From positions 60,037 to 124,036 of the forward strand of contig DPRS01000047.1 of assembly GCA_003537575.1 (NCBI GenBank): a DNA stretch of 64,000 nucleotides, written 5' to 3'. Made by a program: the position numbers and the translations under genes. A model generated the notes under the pieces. That model saw only the letters and a list, made by a program, of their open reading frames with translations, made no database searches and was not told where the DNA came from. This DNA comes from Oxalobacteraceae bacterium. Lineage in GTDB: Bacteria > Pseudomonadota > Gammaproteobacteria > Burkholderiales > Burkholderiaceae_D. This document shows positions 8,788-17,064 of the stretch, piece after piece; position 1 is the first letter of the stretch, and each line of letters begins with the position of its first letter.

Positions 8788-9234
8788 ATGACTACCGGCA
8801 CAATCCGACTTCATCGCGTGCTCCGTGCTAGCCCGGAGCGTGTCTATCGGGCGTTCGTGGATGCTGACGCAATGGCAAAGTGGCTTCCTCCCTACGGCTT
8901 CACCTGTAAAGTTCACCATATGGAGGCCAAAGTCGGCGGCACTTATAAAATGTCGTTCACGAACTTCACGAACGGTCAGGGCCAATCCTTTGGCGGCGAG
9001 TATCGTGAGTTGGTCCCATTCGAAAAGATCCGCTATACGGACAAGTTCGATGATCCGAATCTTCCAGGGGAAATGCAGACGACCGTAACCCTCAATCAAG
9101 TATCGTGTGGAACCGAGCTCAACATAGTGCAAGAAGGGCTGCCGGAAGCCATTCCTGTAGAGATGTGCTATCTCGGCTGGCAAGAGTCGCTCGCACAACT
9201 TGCGAAGCTCGTCGAACCTGAAATTCCAGACTGA
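8788..9234 (+). CDS. SRPBCC (AHSA1-like) domain protein
   Basis: This 148-residue protein has the START-like fold opening HRVLRASPERVYRAFVDADAMAKWLPP, the classic signature of AHSA1/activator-of-Hsp90-like bacterial proteins, and closes with the GWQESLAQLAKLVE amphipathic helix that caps the cavity. Such proteins bind small hydrophobic ligands; no reaction can be assigned. The ATG at 8788 is preferred over a TTG two codons earlier. A possibly linked small gene starts 45 bases downstream. Confidence 0.8.
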   Translation: MTTGTIRLHRVLRASPERVYRAFVDADAMAKWLPPYGFTCKVHHMEAKVGGTYKMSFTNFTNGQGQSFGGEYRELVPFEKIRYTDKFDDPNLPGEMQTTVTLNQVSCGTELNIVQEGLPEAIPVEMCYLGWQESLAQLAKLVEPEIPD

Positions 9235-9278
9235 CAAAGTGATGTCTGACTCATCGCTTGACCTCAGTCTCACTTCGA

Positions 9279-9587
9279 ATGCGCCTAATTCAGATTCTTC
9301 TGCCCTTGTACGACAACGCCGGGCGGTCTTTTCCAAAATGTCTCGTGGACCAGGTTCGACGGGAGCTTACCGACACTTTCGGCGGTGTTACGCTTTACCT
9401 GCGCTCCCCCGCTGTTGGCGCCTGGGAAAGTGAGTCTGGCGCTGTCTGCCGGGACGACGTGATACTGGTCGAGGTGATGGTCGAAGCCGCCGACGCAACC
9501 TGGTGGAGCACGTACCGACAGGAACTGGAACGGCGCTTCAGTCAAGACAAGATCGTCATCCGCGCAAGCGATGTGGATATTTTGTAG
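9279..9587 (+). CDS. Conserved small protein of unknown function
   Basis: The predicted protein has about 102 residues, beginning MRLIQILLPLYDNAGR and containing FGGVTLYLRSPAVGAWE and DDVILVEVMVE. The pattern resembles a small uncharacterised protein common in proteobacteria, which supports a real gene. The ATG at 9279 fits that pattern better than the upstream TTG at 9258. It follows the SRPBCC gene closely. No motif suggests a function. Confidence 0.6.
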   Translation: MRLIQILLPLYDNAGRSFPKCLVDQVRRELTDTFGGVTLYLRSPAVGAWESESGAVCRDDVILVEVMVEAADATWWSTYRQELERRFSQDKIVIRASDVDIL

Positions 9588-9774
9588 TCGCGCACGCAAG
9601 AGGGCGATCCAGATGAAACGCTGCATGGTGCTCGAAAAATTTTCACCTTGGTGGATGATCGGATCGTGGGGCATTTTTGAAATCTTCGAACTTGCAGATC
9701 AGCCTGGCTCGGCATTGCACGTCAACGCCTGCGGCGCGGATGAACGTAGTCGTTAAGCTCATCAGGAGATAATT

Positions 9775-10128
9775 TTGAGTTGGATAATCACCAAATACTT
9801 ACTTACAGCAGCCGTTGTGGTGTTCGTCTCCGAGATGGCAAAGCGCAGCGACAAGCTTGGCGGATTCATCGCGGCGCTTCCCATTGTCACCGTCCTGACG
9901 CTTATCTGGCTCTATGTCGAGAAACAACCTCAAGCCAGAATATCTAACCACGCCTGGTACACGTTTTGGTACGTGGTGCCAACACTTCCCATGTTCCTCG
10001 CGTTTCCGCTTCTCCTGCCGCGGCTCGGATTCTGGCTCACCATGCTTTCCAGCATAGGTATCACTGTTGTATGTTTCGGCTTATTTGCCCTATTCCTACG
10101 CCATTTCGGTATTCAGCTGTTGCCATAA
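9775..10128 (+). CDS. DUF3147 family membrane protein
   Basis: This is a 117-residue protein with four hydrophobic segments and the run EMAKRSDKLGGFIAALP that marks the DUF3147 family. The start is a TTG at 9775, chosen because AGGAG stands seven bases before it and no ATG fits the conserved N-terminus. It is an inner-membrane protein with no known activity. The 190 bases before it hold only an unconvincing reading frame. Confidence 0.75.
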   Translation: MSWIITKYLLTAAVVVFVSEMAKRSDKLGGFIAALPIVTVLTLIWLYVEKQPQARISNHAWYTFWYVVPTLPMFLAFPLLLPRLGFWLTMLSSIGITVVCFGLFALFLRHFGIQLLP

Positions 10129-10247
10129 AAGGTCTGGCAAACGTCTTCGGAAAAAACTTTCCTGGGAATGAAAGATTGGTTTTTGTCGCTGCACAGATGA
10201 TGGTAGGCAGAGCATTCCAGGCAGGTAAGCGCAACACTCCCGCAATA

Positions 10248-10263
10248 CTGTTATTGCATACAG
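10248..10263. promoter_or_regulatory. LexA operator upstream of dinB
   Basis: The sequence CTGTTATTGCATACAG matches the consensus CTGT-N8-ACAG exactly. It lies 66 bases before the polymerase IV start codon, so the gene is expected to be repressed by LexA and induced by DNA damage. Confidence 0.8.
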
Positions 10264-10328
10264 TATAATCCGCAGGATCATGATGCCTGCGACCATAGCC
10301 GCCCCCTTCGGGAAGCGCTCCTTTTCTC

Positions 10329-11486
10329 ATGAAGCGTGATTCCCGCCGCATTGCCCACCTGGACATGGATGCGTTTTACGCTTCCGTGGAATTGCTGCGC
10401 TATCCGGAGCTGCGCGGGCAAGCGGTCGTGATCGGCGGCCGCTCGGTGGACCGGCCAACGCTGCAGCCGGACGGCAGCCGGCGCTTTGCCCGGCTGCGCG
10501 ATTACGCCGGCCGCGGCGTCGTGACGACATCGACTTACGAAGCGCGCGCCCTCGGCGTCTTCTCCGCGATGGGGTTGATGAAATCGGCGCAGCTGGCGCC
10601 GGATGCCATCCTCTTGCCGGTGGACTTCGACGCCTATCGCCATTATTCCCGGCTGTTCAAGAATGCCGTCGCCGGCATTGCGCCGCACATCGAAGACCGG
10701 GGCATCGATGAAATCTTTATCGATCTGAGCGATCTGCCGGAGGATACGCGGCCGCTGGCCCTGCGCATCAAGCAGGCGGTGCGGGAGGCGACCGGCTTGT
10801 CCTGCTCCATCGGCGTGGCGCCCAACAAGCTGCTGGCGAAGATCTGCTCCGACCTTGAAAAACCGGATGGCCTGACCCTCCTTGCTCATGCCGACATACC
10901 GGGCCGGATCTGGCCTTTGCCGGTACGGAAAATCAATGGCATCGGCCCCAAGGCGGGACAAAAGCTGGAAGCGCTCGGCATCCGCACGATCGGGGAACTG
11001 GCCAGGGCGACACCCGGCCTGCTGCAGGATCATTTCGGCCGCAGCTATGCCGCCTGGCTGCTCGATGCGGCGCAAGGCATCGATGAGCGCCCTGTCGTCA
11101 CCCGCTCCGAGCCCAAGTCGATCAGCCGCGAGACGACGTTTGAGCGGGACCTGCATGCCCGCCAGGATCGCGAAAGCCTGTCGGGCATCTTTACCGCGCT
11201 ATGCGCGCGGGTGGCCGAAGACTTGCGCCGCAAGGGCTATGTCGGCCGTACCATCGGCATCAAGTTGCGCTACGCGGATTTCCGCATCGTGACCCGCGAT
11301 CTGAGCTTGCCGGTGCCAACCGCCGATGCCGCCACGATCCGTCGCGCAGCCGGCGAGTGCTTGCGCCGGGTGCCGCTGGATCAGCGCTTCCGGCTGCTTG
11401 GCGTGCGCGTGGGCGCGCTGTCGCGGCCTGATGCCACGCAGAGCGGCACGCTGTTTTACCAGGAGCAGTTGCCATTTGCGGAATGA
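10329..11486 (+). CDS. dinB: DNA polymerase IV (Y family)
   Basis: This 385-residue translesion polymerase copies past damaged or mispaired bases. Catalytic acidic residues are visible in HLDMDAFYASVE (Asp12 and Asp14) and in GIDEIFID (Asp127, Glu128). The SCSIGVAPNKLLAKI block and the GIGPKAGQKLEALGI helix-hairpin-helix follow, then the little-finger domain from about residue 250. The protein lacks an obvious C-terminal beta-clamp-binding pentapeptide of the standard form, although the QLPF near the end is a possible variant. A LexA box lies upstream. The next gene starts 100 bases downstream on the same strand. Confidence 0.93.
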   Translation: MKRDSRRIAHLDMDAFYASVELLRYPELRGQAVVIGGRSVDRPTLQPDGSRRFARLRDYAGRGVVTTSTYEARALGVFSAMGLMKSAQLAPDAILLPVDFDAYRHYSRLFKNAVAGIAPHIEDRGIDEIFIDLSDLPEDTRPLALRIKQAVREATGLSCSIGVAPNKLLAKICSDLEKPDGLTLLAHADIPGRIWPLPVRKINGIGPKAGQKLEALGIRTIGELARATPGLLQDHFGRSYAAWLLDAAQGIDERPVVTRSEPKSISRETTFERDLHARQDRESLSGIFTALCARVAEDLRRKGYVGRTIGIKLRYADFRIVTRDLSLPVPTADAATIRRAAGECLRRVPLDQRFRLLGVRVGALSRPDATQSGTLFYQEQLPFAE

Positions 11487-11586
11487 GTTCGCGCAGGTCA
11501 AGGCGCTGCATCCGGGCAGATTTTTCACCAACGGTTGTCAACGTCGGTTATCCTTGCCCGATGCATATCTGTCACTTGCCTGCAGC

Positions 11587-12501
11587 ATGAACCCTCCGCA
11601 AACCGCAAAAGACCGTCTGTTCGCCCAGGCCCAGCATGATTATCAGCCTGAACTCGTCGCCATCGATGCCGAGGCGATTGCCCGCCTGCCGGCTCGCGCC
11701 GACCGCTTCAGCAATATGATCGTCGGCTTGTCCGGCAAGCCGGCCGGGCGCACGCCCGAAGGCGCGGCAGCGTACAGCATTGCCCTCAACAGTTTGAATT
11801 TCATGTTCTGGACGCCGACCGCGGATGGCGTGGCGCGTTACCACTGGGGCAAGGAGGGCGGCGCGCACGGCCTGCAGGCGGCGCTCGACCATGTCTGGGG
11901 CGACGAGTCGACGCCGGTGCGCTTGCGCGAACGCCTGGGGGCGGGCGAGGAACCGGCGGTGGTCGATGCGCTGGGCGACATTTCCCTGCCGCGGCGGCGC
12001 GCGCAGTTTCTGCGCGAAGTGCTGTCCGGAGATGCGCTGGAGCAGGCGGCGGCCGGGCTTGTCGCCGCAGGCCAGTCCGGTCGGCTGACTTCCGACGATG
12101 CCGAAGGTCTGGCCAATCGCTTTCCGATGGCCTATGGCCAGGATGCCTATCTCATGCGGGCACAACTGGCGGTCATGTGGTACGCCGGCTATCTGCTCGA
12201 ACAGGGCATCCATGTCGACTGCGACATCACGGTCGCCGCCAGCTACCAGATGCCGCGCGTGATGCGTTCCATCAAGGTGCTGCGCTTCGCGCCGGAGCTG
12301 GCGGCAAAGATCGACAGCCACACGCTCCTCATGCGCAACAGCGCCGAGGAACGCGCGATCCGTTCGGCGACGGTGCTGGGCGCGCAGGCGATGGCGCGGC
12401 ATCTGGAGGTGTCGGAACATGCCATGGTCAACGTGCTCTGGCAAAACCGGCATGCCTGCGGCACGGTGCCGTATCACCTGACCGTCACCACCGATTACTA
12501 A
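11587..12501 (+). CDS. Queuosine salvage family protein (DUF2419/QNG1-like)
   Basis: This 304-residue protein resembles the DUF2419 family, whose studied members hydrolyse queuosine 5'-monophosphate to release queuine for tRNA modification. Supporting features are the LNFMFW run near residue 65, the DCDITVAASYQMPRVMRSIKVL block, and ELAAKIDSH followed by a spaced SAEERAIRSATV segment, matching the conserved order of the family. The ATG at 11587 is preferred; the frame stays open further upstream but overlaps dinB. It may be co-transcribed with dinB. The family call is by pattern memory only, and the substrate is inferred. Confidence 0.65.
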   Translation: MNPPQTAKDRLFAQAQHDYQPELVAIDAEAIARLPARADRFSNMIVGLSGKPAGRTPEGAAAYSIALNSLNFMFWTPTADGVARYHWGKEGGAHGLQAALDHVWGDESTPVRLRERLGAGEEPAVVDALGDISLPRRRAQFLREVLSGDALEQAAAGLVAAGQSGRLTSDDAEGLANRFPMAYGQDAYLMRAQLAVMWYAGYLLEQGIHVDCDITVAASYQMPRVMRSIKVLRFAPELAAKIDSHTLLMRNSAEERAIRSATVLGAQAMARHLEVSEHAMVNVLWQNRHACGTVPYHLTVTTDY

Positions 12502-12551
12502 GCACTGCGATTCAACGCTTGCCGGGGCGGGCGGCCGCGGTTTTTACGGCA

Positions 12552-13358
12552 TCACTTCACCTTGATCTTGAAATAATCCGGATTGGGCGGCGGGTAGGCC
12601 AGCTTCATGTCTTGCATAGTCTCGCCCATGACCGAGGCGATCGCCAGGTTGCGGTGAGTTTTGCTATCGGCCGGTATCACGTACCAGGGCGCGTGGTCGG
12701 CATCGGTTTCATCGATCGCCTTTTCATACAGGCGCTGGTAATCTTCCCAGTACTTGCGCTCTTCCAGGTCGTTCAGGTCGACTTTCCAGTGCTTTTCCGG
12801 GTCGGCCAGCCGTTCTTCCAGGCGCTGCCGCTGTTCGTCGCGCGAGATGTGCAGGAAGAATTTCAGCAGCACGGTGCCGGTTTCGCTCAGCATGCGTTCG
12901 AATTCGCGGATCTGGCGGTAGCGGCGCTTGCATTCCTTCGCATCGATCTGGCCATGCACCGCCGGCCACAGCACGTCTTCATAGTGGCTGCGGTTGAAGA
13001 CCACCATCTCGCGCTGGGCCGGCACTTCGCGGTGCACGCGCCAGAGATAGTCGCGTTCGCGCTCGGCTACGCTTGGCGCGCGGAAGGAGGTCGTGCGCAC
13101 GCCCAGCGGATCAAGACGGTGGAACACGCCGCGCACGGTGCCATCCTTGCCGCTGGTATCCATGCCCTGCAGGATGATGAGCAGCTTGCGGCGGTTTTCG
13201 GCATAGAAGATATCCTGCCAGGCCGAAATTTCTTCTGCCAGTTCGGCGGTGCGGGCCTGGTCGGCGAGCTTGTCGCCGATGGAAAGCGGCTTGTCGTTGG
13301 CTGCATCGTCCTTCAGCTTGAGTGGAGATTTGGCGCGGAAAAGTTCTTGTGCATTCAC
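12552..13358 (-). CDS. Polyphosphate kinase 2 (PPK2) family protein
   Basis: This 268-residue enzyme is expected to transfer phosphate between polyphosphate and nucleotides. It has Walker A GMDTSGKDGT, the lid-region motif RERDYLWRVH, and the Walker B-side NRSHYEDVL, all in the single-domain PPK2 arrangement (class III-like by the wording of these motifs). The GTG at 13358, giving VNAQELFRAKSPLKL, is preferred. An ATG at 13409 would add 17 residues with no family resemblance. It is convergent with the queuosine-salvage gene, with only 50 bases between the stops. Confidence 0.87.
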   Translation of the reverse strand: MNAQELFRAKSPLKLKDDAANDKPLSIGDKLADQARTAELAEEISAWQDIFYAENRRKLLIILQGMDTSGKDGTVRGVFHRLDPLGVRTTSFRAPSVAERERDYLWRVHREVPAQREMVVFNRSHYEDVLWPAVHGQIDAKECKRRYRQIREFERMLSETGTVLLKFFLHISRDEQRQRLEERLADPEKHWKVDLNDLEERKYWEDYQRLYEKAIDETDADHAPWYVIPADSKTHRNLAIASVMGETMQDMKLAYPPPNPDYFKIKVK

Positions 13359-13466
13359 GCTGCTGCCCTTTCCTTTCGATGGGTTGGGATGGCCTGTGCA
13401 GCACAGCATAGCGCGCCGCGCACCGCTTGTGTTGACCGCAAGCGGACCCTGTCGCCGCTGTATGCT

Positions 13467-13937
13467 TCAGGCGCCTTCGAGCGACAGTGAAGTCTTGCTC
13501 ATCACGCGCCGCAGCACGAAGCTGGAATGCACGCCGGTGACGCCTTCGATGCGGGTGATCTTGTTGAGCAGCAGCTCCTGGTAGGCATCCATGTCGCGCA
13601 CCACCACCTTCAGCTGGTAGTCGGCATCCTGCCCGGTGATCAGGAGGCATTCGAGCACTTCCGGCAGGGCCGCCACGGTGCTTTCGAAATGCGCAAAGCG
13701 CTCGGGCGTGTGGCGGTCCATCGAGATATGCACCAGCGCCATCAGGGTGAGGCCGAGCACCTTGGCGTCGAGCAGAGCGCGGTAGCCGAGGATCAGGCCG
13801 CTTTCTTCCAGCGTGCGCAGGCGGCGCAGGCAGGAAGACGGCGACAGGTTGATGCGGTCGGCAAGGTCCTGGTTGCTGATGCGGCCATCCTGTTGCAGGA
13901 CTTCGAGCAGATGGCGGTCGTAACGGTCGAGTTGCAT
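13467..13937 (-). CDS. Lrp/AsnC family transcriptional regulator
   Basis: This 156-residue protein has an N-terminal helix-turn-helix (DRHLLEVLQQDGRISNQDLADRINLSPSSCLRRLRTLEESG) and a C-terminal RAM ligand-binding domain with LPEVLECLLITGQDADYQLKVV. Members sense amino acids and act as local or global regulators. It is divergent from leuA across 170 bases, so control of leucine synthesis by this protein is a reasonable inference. The start at 13937 is the only ATG that preserves the MQLDRYDR opening. Confidence 0.9.
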   Translation of the reverse strand: MQLDRYDRHLLEVLQQDGRISNQDLADRINLSPSSCLRRLRTLEESGLILGYRALLDAKVLGLTLMALVHISMDRHTPERFAHFESTVAALPEVLECLLITGQDADYQLKVVVRDMDAYQELLLNKITRIEGVTGVHSSFVLRRVMSKTSLSLEGA

Positions 13938-14107
13938 GTCATTGGCAGATATCGGGGATTGTTGGATAAATATCCCACAATTTTACATATTCATGCAATT
14001 AAATTCGAAATAAATCCGAATCATGCCAATCTTTGCAAGCAAATTGCAGGATCAATGCGTTAACATTTCACCATCCGTTACCCACGGTAATAATTGAAAG
14101 AAAAAAC

Positions 14108-15784
14108 ATGAAAGCCTTTGACCACCGCAAATACCGTGCAACTCCCGCCATCAACTTGCCGAACCGCCAGTGGCCGAGCCGCAGCATTACGCGCGCGCCG
14201 CGCTGGGCCAGCGTCGATCTGCGCGATGGCAACCAGGCCTTGCTGGAACCGATGAATGTCGGCCAGAAGCGCCGGCTGTGGGCTTTGCTGGTCAAGCTGG
14301 GTTTCAAGGAAATCGAGATCGGTTTTCCATCGGCGTCGCAGCCGGACTACGATTTCGCGCGCTGGCTGATCGAGGCCAAGCAGATTCCGGACGATGTCAC
14401 GGTGCAGGTGCTGGTGCAGGCGCGCGAGGATTTGATCGTGCGCACTTTCGAAGCGCTGAAGGGCGCCAAGCGCGCCATCGTCCACGTTTATAACTCAACG
14501 TCGACCGTGCAGCGCGAGCGCGTGTTCGGCCTCGACCGCGCCGGTATCGTGAAGATTGCGCGCCAGGGCGCGGAGATGGTCAAGCGCGAAGCCGGCAAGC
14601 ATCCAGAGTGCGAATGGACTTTCGAATATTCGCCGGAGAGCTTTTCCAATACCGAGATGGATTTCGCCGTCGAGGTGTGCGAAGCGGTGATGGATGTGTG
14701 GCAGCCGAGCGCGGCCAGGCCCTGCATCATCAACCTGCCCTCGACCGTCGAGAGCAGCACGCCGAACGTGTATGCCGACCAGATCGAATACTTTGCCACC
14801 CACATCAGCCGGCGCGAGGCCCTGATCCTGTCGGTGCACACGCATAACGACCGCGGCTGCGGCGTGGCGGCCGCCGAACTGGCAGTGCTGGCCGGCGCCG
14901 ACCGCGTCGAAGGCACCCTGCTCGGCAATGGCGAACGTACCGGCAACATGGACATCACCACCATGGCGATGAACCTGTACAGCCAGGGCATCGACCCCGA
15001 GCTCGATCTGTCCAACCCGGACGAGATCATCGCTGTCGCTGCCGAATGCACCGGCATCGCCCTGCACCCGCGCCATCCGTGGTTCGGCGAACTGGTTTAT
15101 ACGGCGTTTTCCGGCAGCCACCAGGATGCCATCCGCAAGTGCCTGCACCAGCAGAAGGAGGAAGAGCCTTGGCAAGTGGCGTATCTGCCGATCGACCCGA
15201 AGGACCTGGGCCGCGATTACCAGGCGGTGATCCGCGTCAATAGCCAGTCGGGCAAGGGCGGCGTCGCCTTCGTGCTGGAGCGCGACTATGGCCTGGTGCT
15301 GCCGCGCTGGTTGCAGGTGGATCTCGCGCAGGTGGTGCAGAAGGCCAGCGAAGTGAAAAGTGGCGAGATCGACAGCGCCAGCATCCATGCCCTATTCCGG
15401 CAGAATTTCGTGGTCGACCACGGCGCTGTCTCGCTGCAGGGCTACCAGATTCGCCATGACGGCGGCCATGACGTGGTCGACGCCACCGTCAGCGAGAATG
15501 GCGCCACTTGCCAGTTGCACGGCGAAGGCGAGGGCGCCCTGTCGGCCTTCGTCAATGCCCTGATGAACTACAGCGGCCGGCAGATCAACGTGGTCGATTA
15601 CAGCGAGCATGCGATTGGCGCCGGCACCGGCGCCGAGGCTGCGGCTTACGTGCAGCTGAATATCAATGGCCAGCGCTATTCCGGCGCCGGCTTCGATCAT
15701 GACACGGTGAGCGCCTCGCTGAAGGCGGTGCTGTCGGCATTGAACCGGGCGCGGGCGTCGGCGGACGAAGCACGGGCGGCGTGA
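14108..15784 (+). CDS. leuA: 2-isopropylmalate synthase, long form
   Basis: This enzyme condenses acetyl-CoA with 2-oxoisovalerate as the first committed step of leucine synthesis. At 558 residues it is the long (type 2) form. The catalytic barrel has RDGNQALLEPM and the metal-binding HTHNDRG motif. The C-terminal third (from about residue 430) is the LeuA dimer regulatory domain that binds leucine. The ATG at 14108 is chosen because the sequence before it is AT-rich leader; the frame runs open to 14033. An Lrp-family gene lies divergent and an intrinsic terminator follows. Confidence 0.93.
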   Translation: MKAFDHRKYRATPAINLPNRQWPSRSITRAPRWASVDLRDGNQALLEPMNVGQKRRLWALLVKLGFKEIEIGFPSASQPDYDFARWLIEAKQIPDDVTVQVLVQAREDLIVRTFEALKGAKRAIVHVYNSTSTVQRERVFGLDRAGIVKIARQGAEMVKREAGKHPECEWTFEYSPESFSNTEMDFAVEVCEAVMDVWQPSAARPCIINLPSTVESSTPNVYADQIEYFATHISRREALILSVHTHNDRGCGVAAAELAVLAGADRVEGTLLGNGERTGNMDITTMAMNLYSQGIDPELDLSNPDEIIAVAAECTGIALHPRHPWFGELVYTAFSGSHQDAIRKCLHQQKEEEPWQVAYLPIDPKDLGRDYQAVIRVNSQSGKGGVAFVLERDYGLVLPRWLQVDLAQVVQKASEVKSGEIDSASIHALFRQNFVVDHGAVSLQGYQIRHDGGHDVVDATVSENGATCQLHGEGEGALSAFVNALMNYSGRQINVVDYSEHAIGAGTGAEAAAYVQLNINGQRYSGAGFDHDTVSASLKAVLSALNRARASADEARAA

Positions 15785-15832
15785 AGCGAGGACTTGCAGC
15801 GCCGGCTTGAAACCGGCGGTACGCAAAAATGA

Positions 15833-15863
15833 AAGGCTCCGCACGGCATGCGGGGCCTTTTTT
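15833..15863 (+). terminator. Intrinsic terminator after leuA
   Basis: AGGCTCCGCA pairs with TGCGGGGCCT with one internal mismatch around CGGCA, followed by a run of six T. It also sits at the end of the convergent IclR gene. Confidence 0.8.
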
Positions 15864-15875
15864 CAATCCGCTGCC

Positions 15876-16691
15876 TTAGTTATGCAGCCCCACCACGCTC
15901 GAAATGCGCTGCGCCGCCGCCTGCAGCGGGCCGAGAAATGCCTTCACCATCTGCTTGGCCGATTTGCGCTGGGCATTGCCGCTGATGTTGACCGCGGCAA
16001 TGATCCGGCCCTGGCGATTTCTGATCGGCGCCGAGAGCGAAATCAATCCCTGCTCCAGTTCCTGGTCGACCACCGCCCATCCCTGTTCGCGGACTACGGC
16101 AATCTCTTTGCGCAAGTCGCCGGGGTCGGTCAGCGTGCGCGGCGTATGCGCGCGCAAGTCCGATTCCGCCAGCGCGGCATCCAGCTGCGCTTCGTCCAGG
16201 CCTGACAGCAGGACTCTTCCCATCGAGGTGCAGTAAGCCGGCAGCCGGCTGCCGATCGACAGGTTGATGGCCATGATCTTCTGAGTCGGCACCCGCACGA
16301 CGTAGACGATTTCGGTGCGGTCGAGCACCGCTGCGGAACTGCTTTCGTGGACTTGCGCGACCAGATCTTCCATTACCGGTCCGGCGCTGTTCCAGAGCGG
16401 CATCGAAGTCAGGTAGGCGAAACCCAGGTCAAGGATCTTCGGCGTGAGCCGGAACAGGCGCCCTTCCGCTTCAACATAACCCAACGTCTGCAGGGTCAGC
16501 AGGATGCGGCGTGCGCCGGCGCGCGACAGGCCGGTGGCGGCGGCGACATCGGAAAGGGTCTGCTCGGGACGGCGGGCATTGAAGGAACGGATCACGGCAA
16601 GGCCGCGCGCGAACGAAAGCACGTAGGAATCGCCCGGACGGTCGGTGGTTTCGTCGCCGGCAGGGGGGGTAACGGAAAAAGCGTCGCTCAT
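15876..16691 (-). CDS. IclR family regulator, PcaR/PcaU-like
   Basis: This 271-residue regulator has an N-terminal winged helix (TLSDVAAATGLSRAGARRILLTLQTLGYV) and a C-terminal IclR effector domain ending in the PIRNRQGRIIAAVNISGNA strand. The wording is that of the PcaR/PcaU/PobR group that responds to beta-ketoadipate or protocatechuate. It is divergent from pcaIJF, and the intergenic region carries two 15-bp sites like the known PcaR site. It most likely controls the operon to its right and possibly its own gene. Whether its effector is beta-ketoadipate is inferred. Confidence 0.85.
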   Translation of the reverse strand: MSDAFSVTPPAGDETTDRPGDSYVLSFARGLAVIRSFNARRPEQTLSDVAAATGLSRAGARRILLTLQTLGYVEAEGRLFRLTPKILDLGFAYLTSMPLWNSAGPVMEDLVAQVHESSSAAVLDRTEIVYVVRVPTQKIMAINLSIGSRLPAYCTSMGRVLLSGLDEAQLDAALAESDLRAHTPRTLTDPGDLRKEIAVVREQGWAVVDQELEQGLISLSAPIRNRQGRIIAAVNISGNAQRKSAKQMVKAFLGPLQAAAQRISSVVGLHN

Positions 16692-16922
16692 GGACAGATA
16701 TGCAGGATGTTGTGCGCGAAATGAAAAGTCTGCCGTGCGCGCCGAACTGTTTGCAGTCGCTGGCAGCGGGGAAGAGGCGGATTATACCAACCGGCGCTGA
16801 CTTGCATGGCGAAATTGTCAATAGTGATGCTTGGCTTCCAAGTATGAAAACGCATGATATTGGTAGCAAATAGTCGTGAAAACCATGCCTTTTTACTCAT
16901 TTTCGAGAATTATGACAGTCTC

Positions 16923-16951
16923 TTGACAGTCGATTTTTTCCCGCCTAGAAT
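16923..16951 (+). promoter_or_regulatory. Sigma-70 promoter for pcaIJF
   Basis: TTGACA at 16923-16928 and TAGAAT at 16946-16951 are separated by exactly 17 bases, close to the consensus. Transcription would start near 16958, at the edge of the operator pair. Confidence 0.7.
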
Positions 16952-16961
16952 CCGGGTGCAT

Positions 16962-16995
16962 GTTCGCTTAATGAACAAACGTTCGATAAGCGAAC
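16962..16995. promoter_or_regulatory. Tandem PcaR-like operator sites
   Basis: Two 15-bp dyads lie 19 bases apart: GTTCGCTTAATGAAC (16962-16976) and GTTCGATAAGCGAAC (16981-16995). The second is a GTTCG-N5-CGAAC palindrome and closely matches the PcaR site I recall from Pseudomonas putida, GTTCGATAATCGCAC. The outer arms also pair, TGTTCGCTTA with TAAGCGAACA. The position just after the -10 box suggests repression without inducer. Confidence 0.7.
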
Positions 16996-17064
16996 ATGCA
17001 ACAGTGATTATACCGCCCAATTTCAGGTCCCGGGAATGCCCGCGAATCCTCTTCAAGGCAAAAA

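Larger units (their letters stand above)
16692..17064. other. 373-bp divergent control region, IclR gene and pcaIJF operon
   Basis: No gene is present. The half nearest pcaI holds a strong sigma-70 promoter and two IclR-type operator sites, given separately. A direct repeat TGACAGTC occurs just before and inside the -35 region (about 16912 and 16924). The half nearest the regulator is AT-rich with no clear promoter that I can name. Confidence 0.7.

Noticed and set aside
8502..8831. 109-codon plus-strand frame over the MITE-like element
   Set aside because: It runs through the inverted-repeat element and into the SRPBCC gene start; the product has no family resemblance.
8581..9336. 251-codon minus-strand frame over the SRPBCC gene
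   Set aside because: It is antisense to a recognised SRPBCC gene and begins beyond it without a ribosome-binding site.
9588..9774. Possible 48-codon gene starting at ATG 9613
   Set aside because: No ribosome-binding site, odd Trp-rich composition and no known relatives; it could be a gene remnant but cannot be supported.
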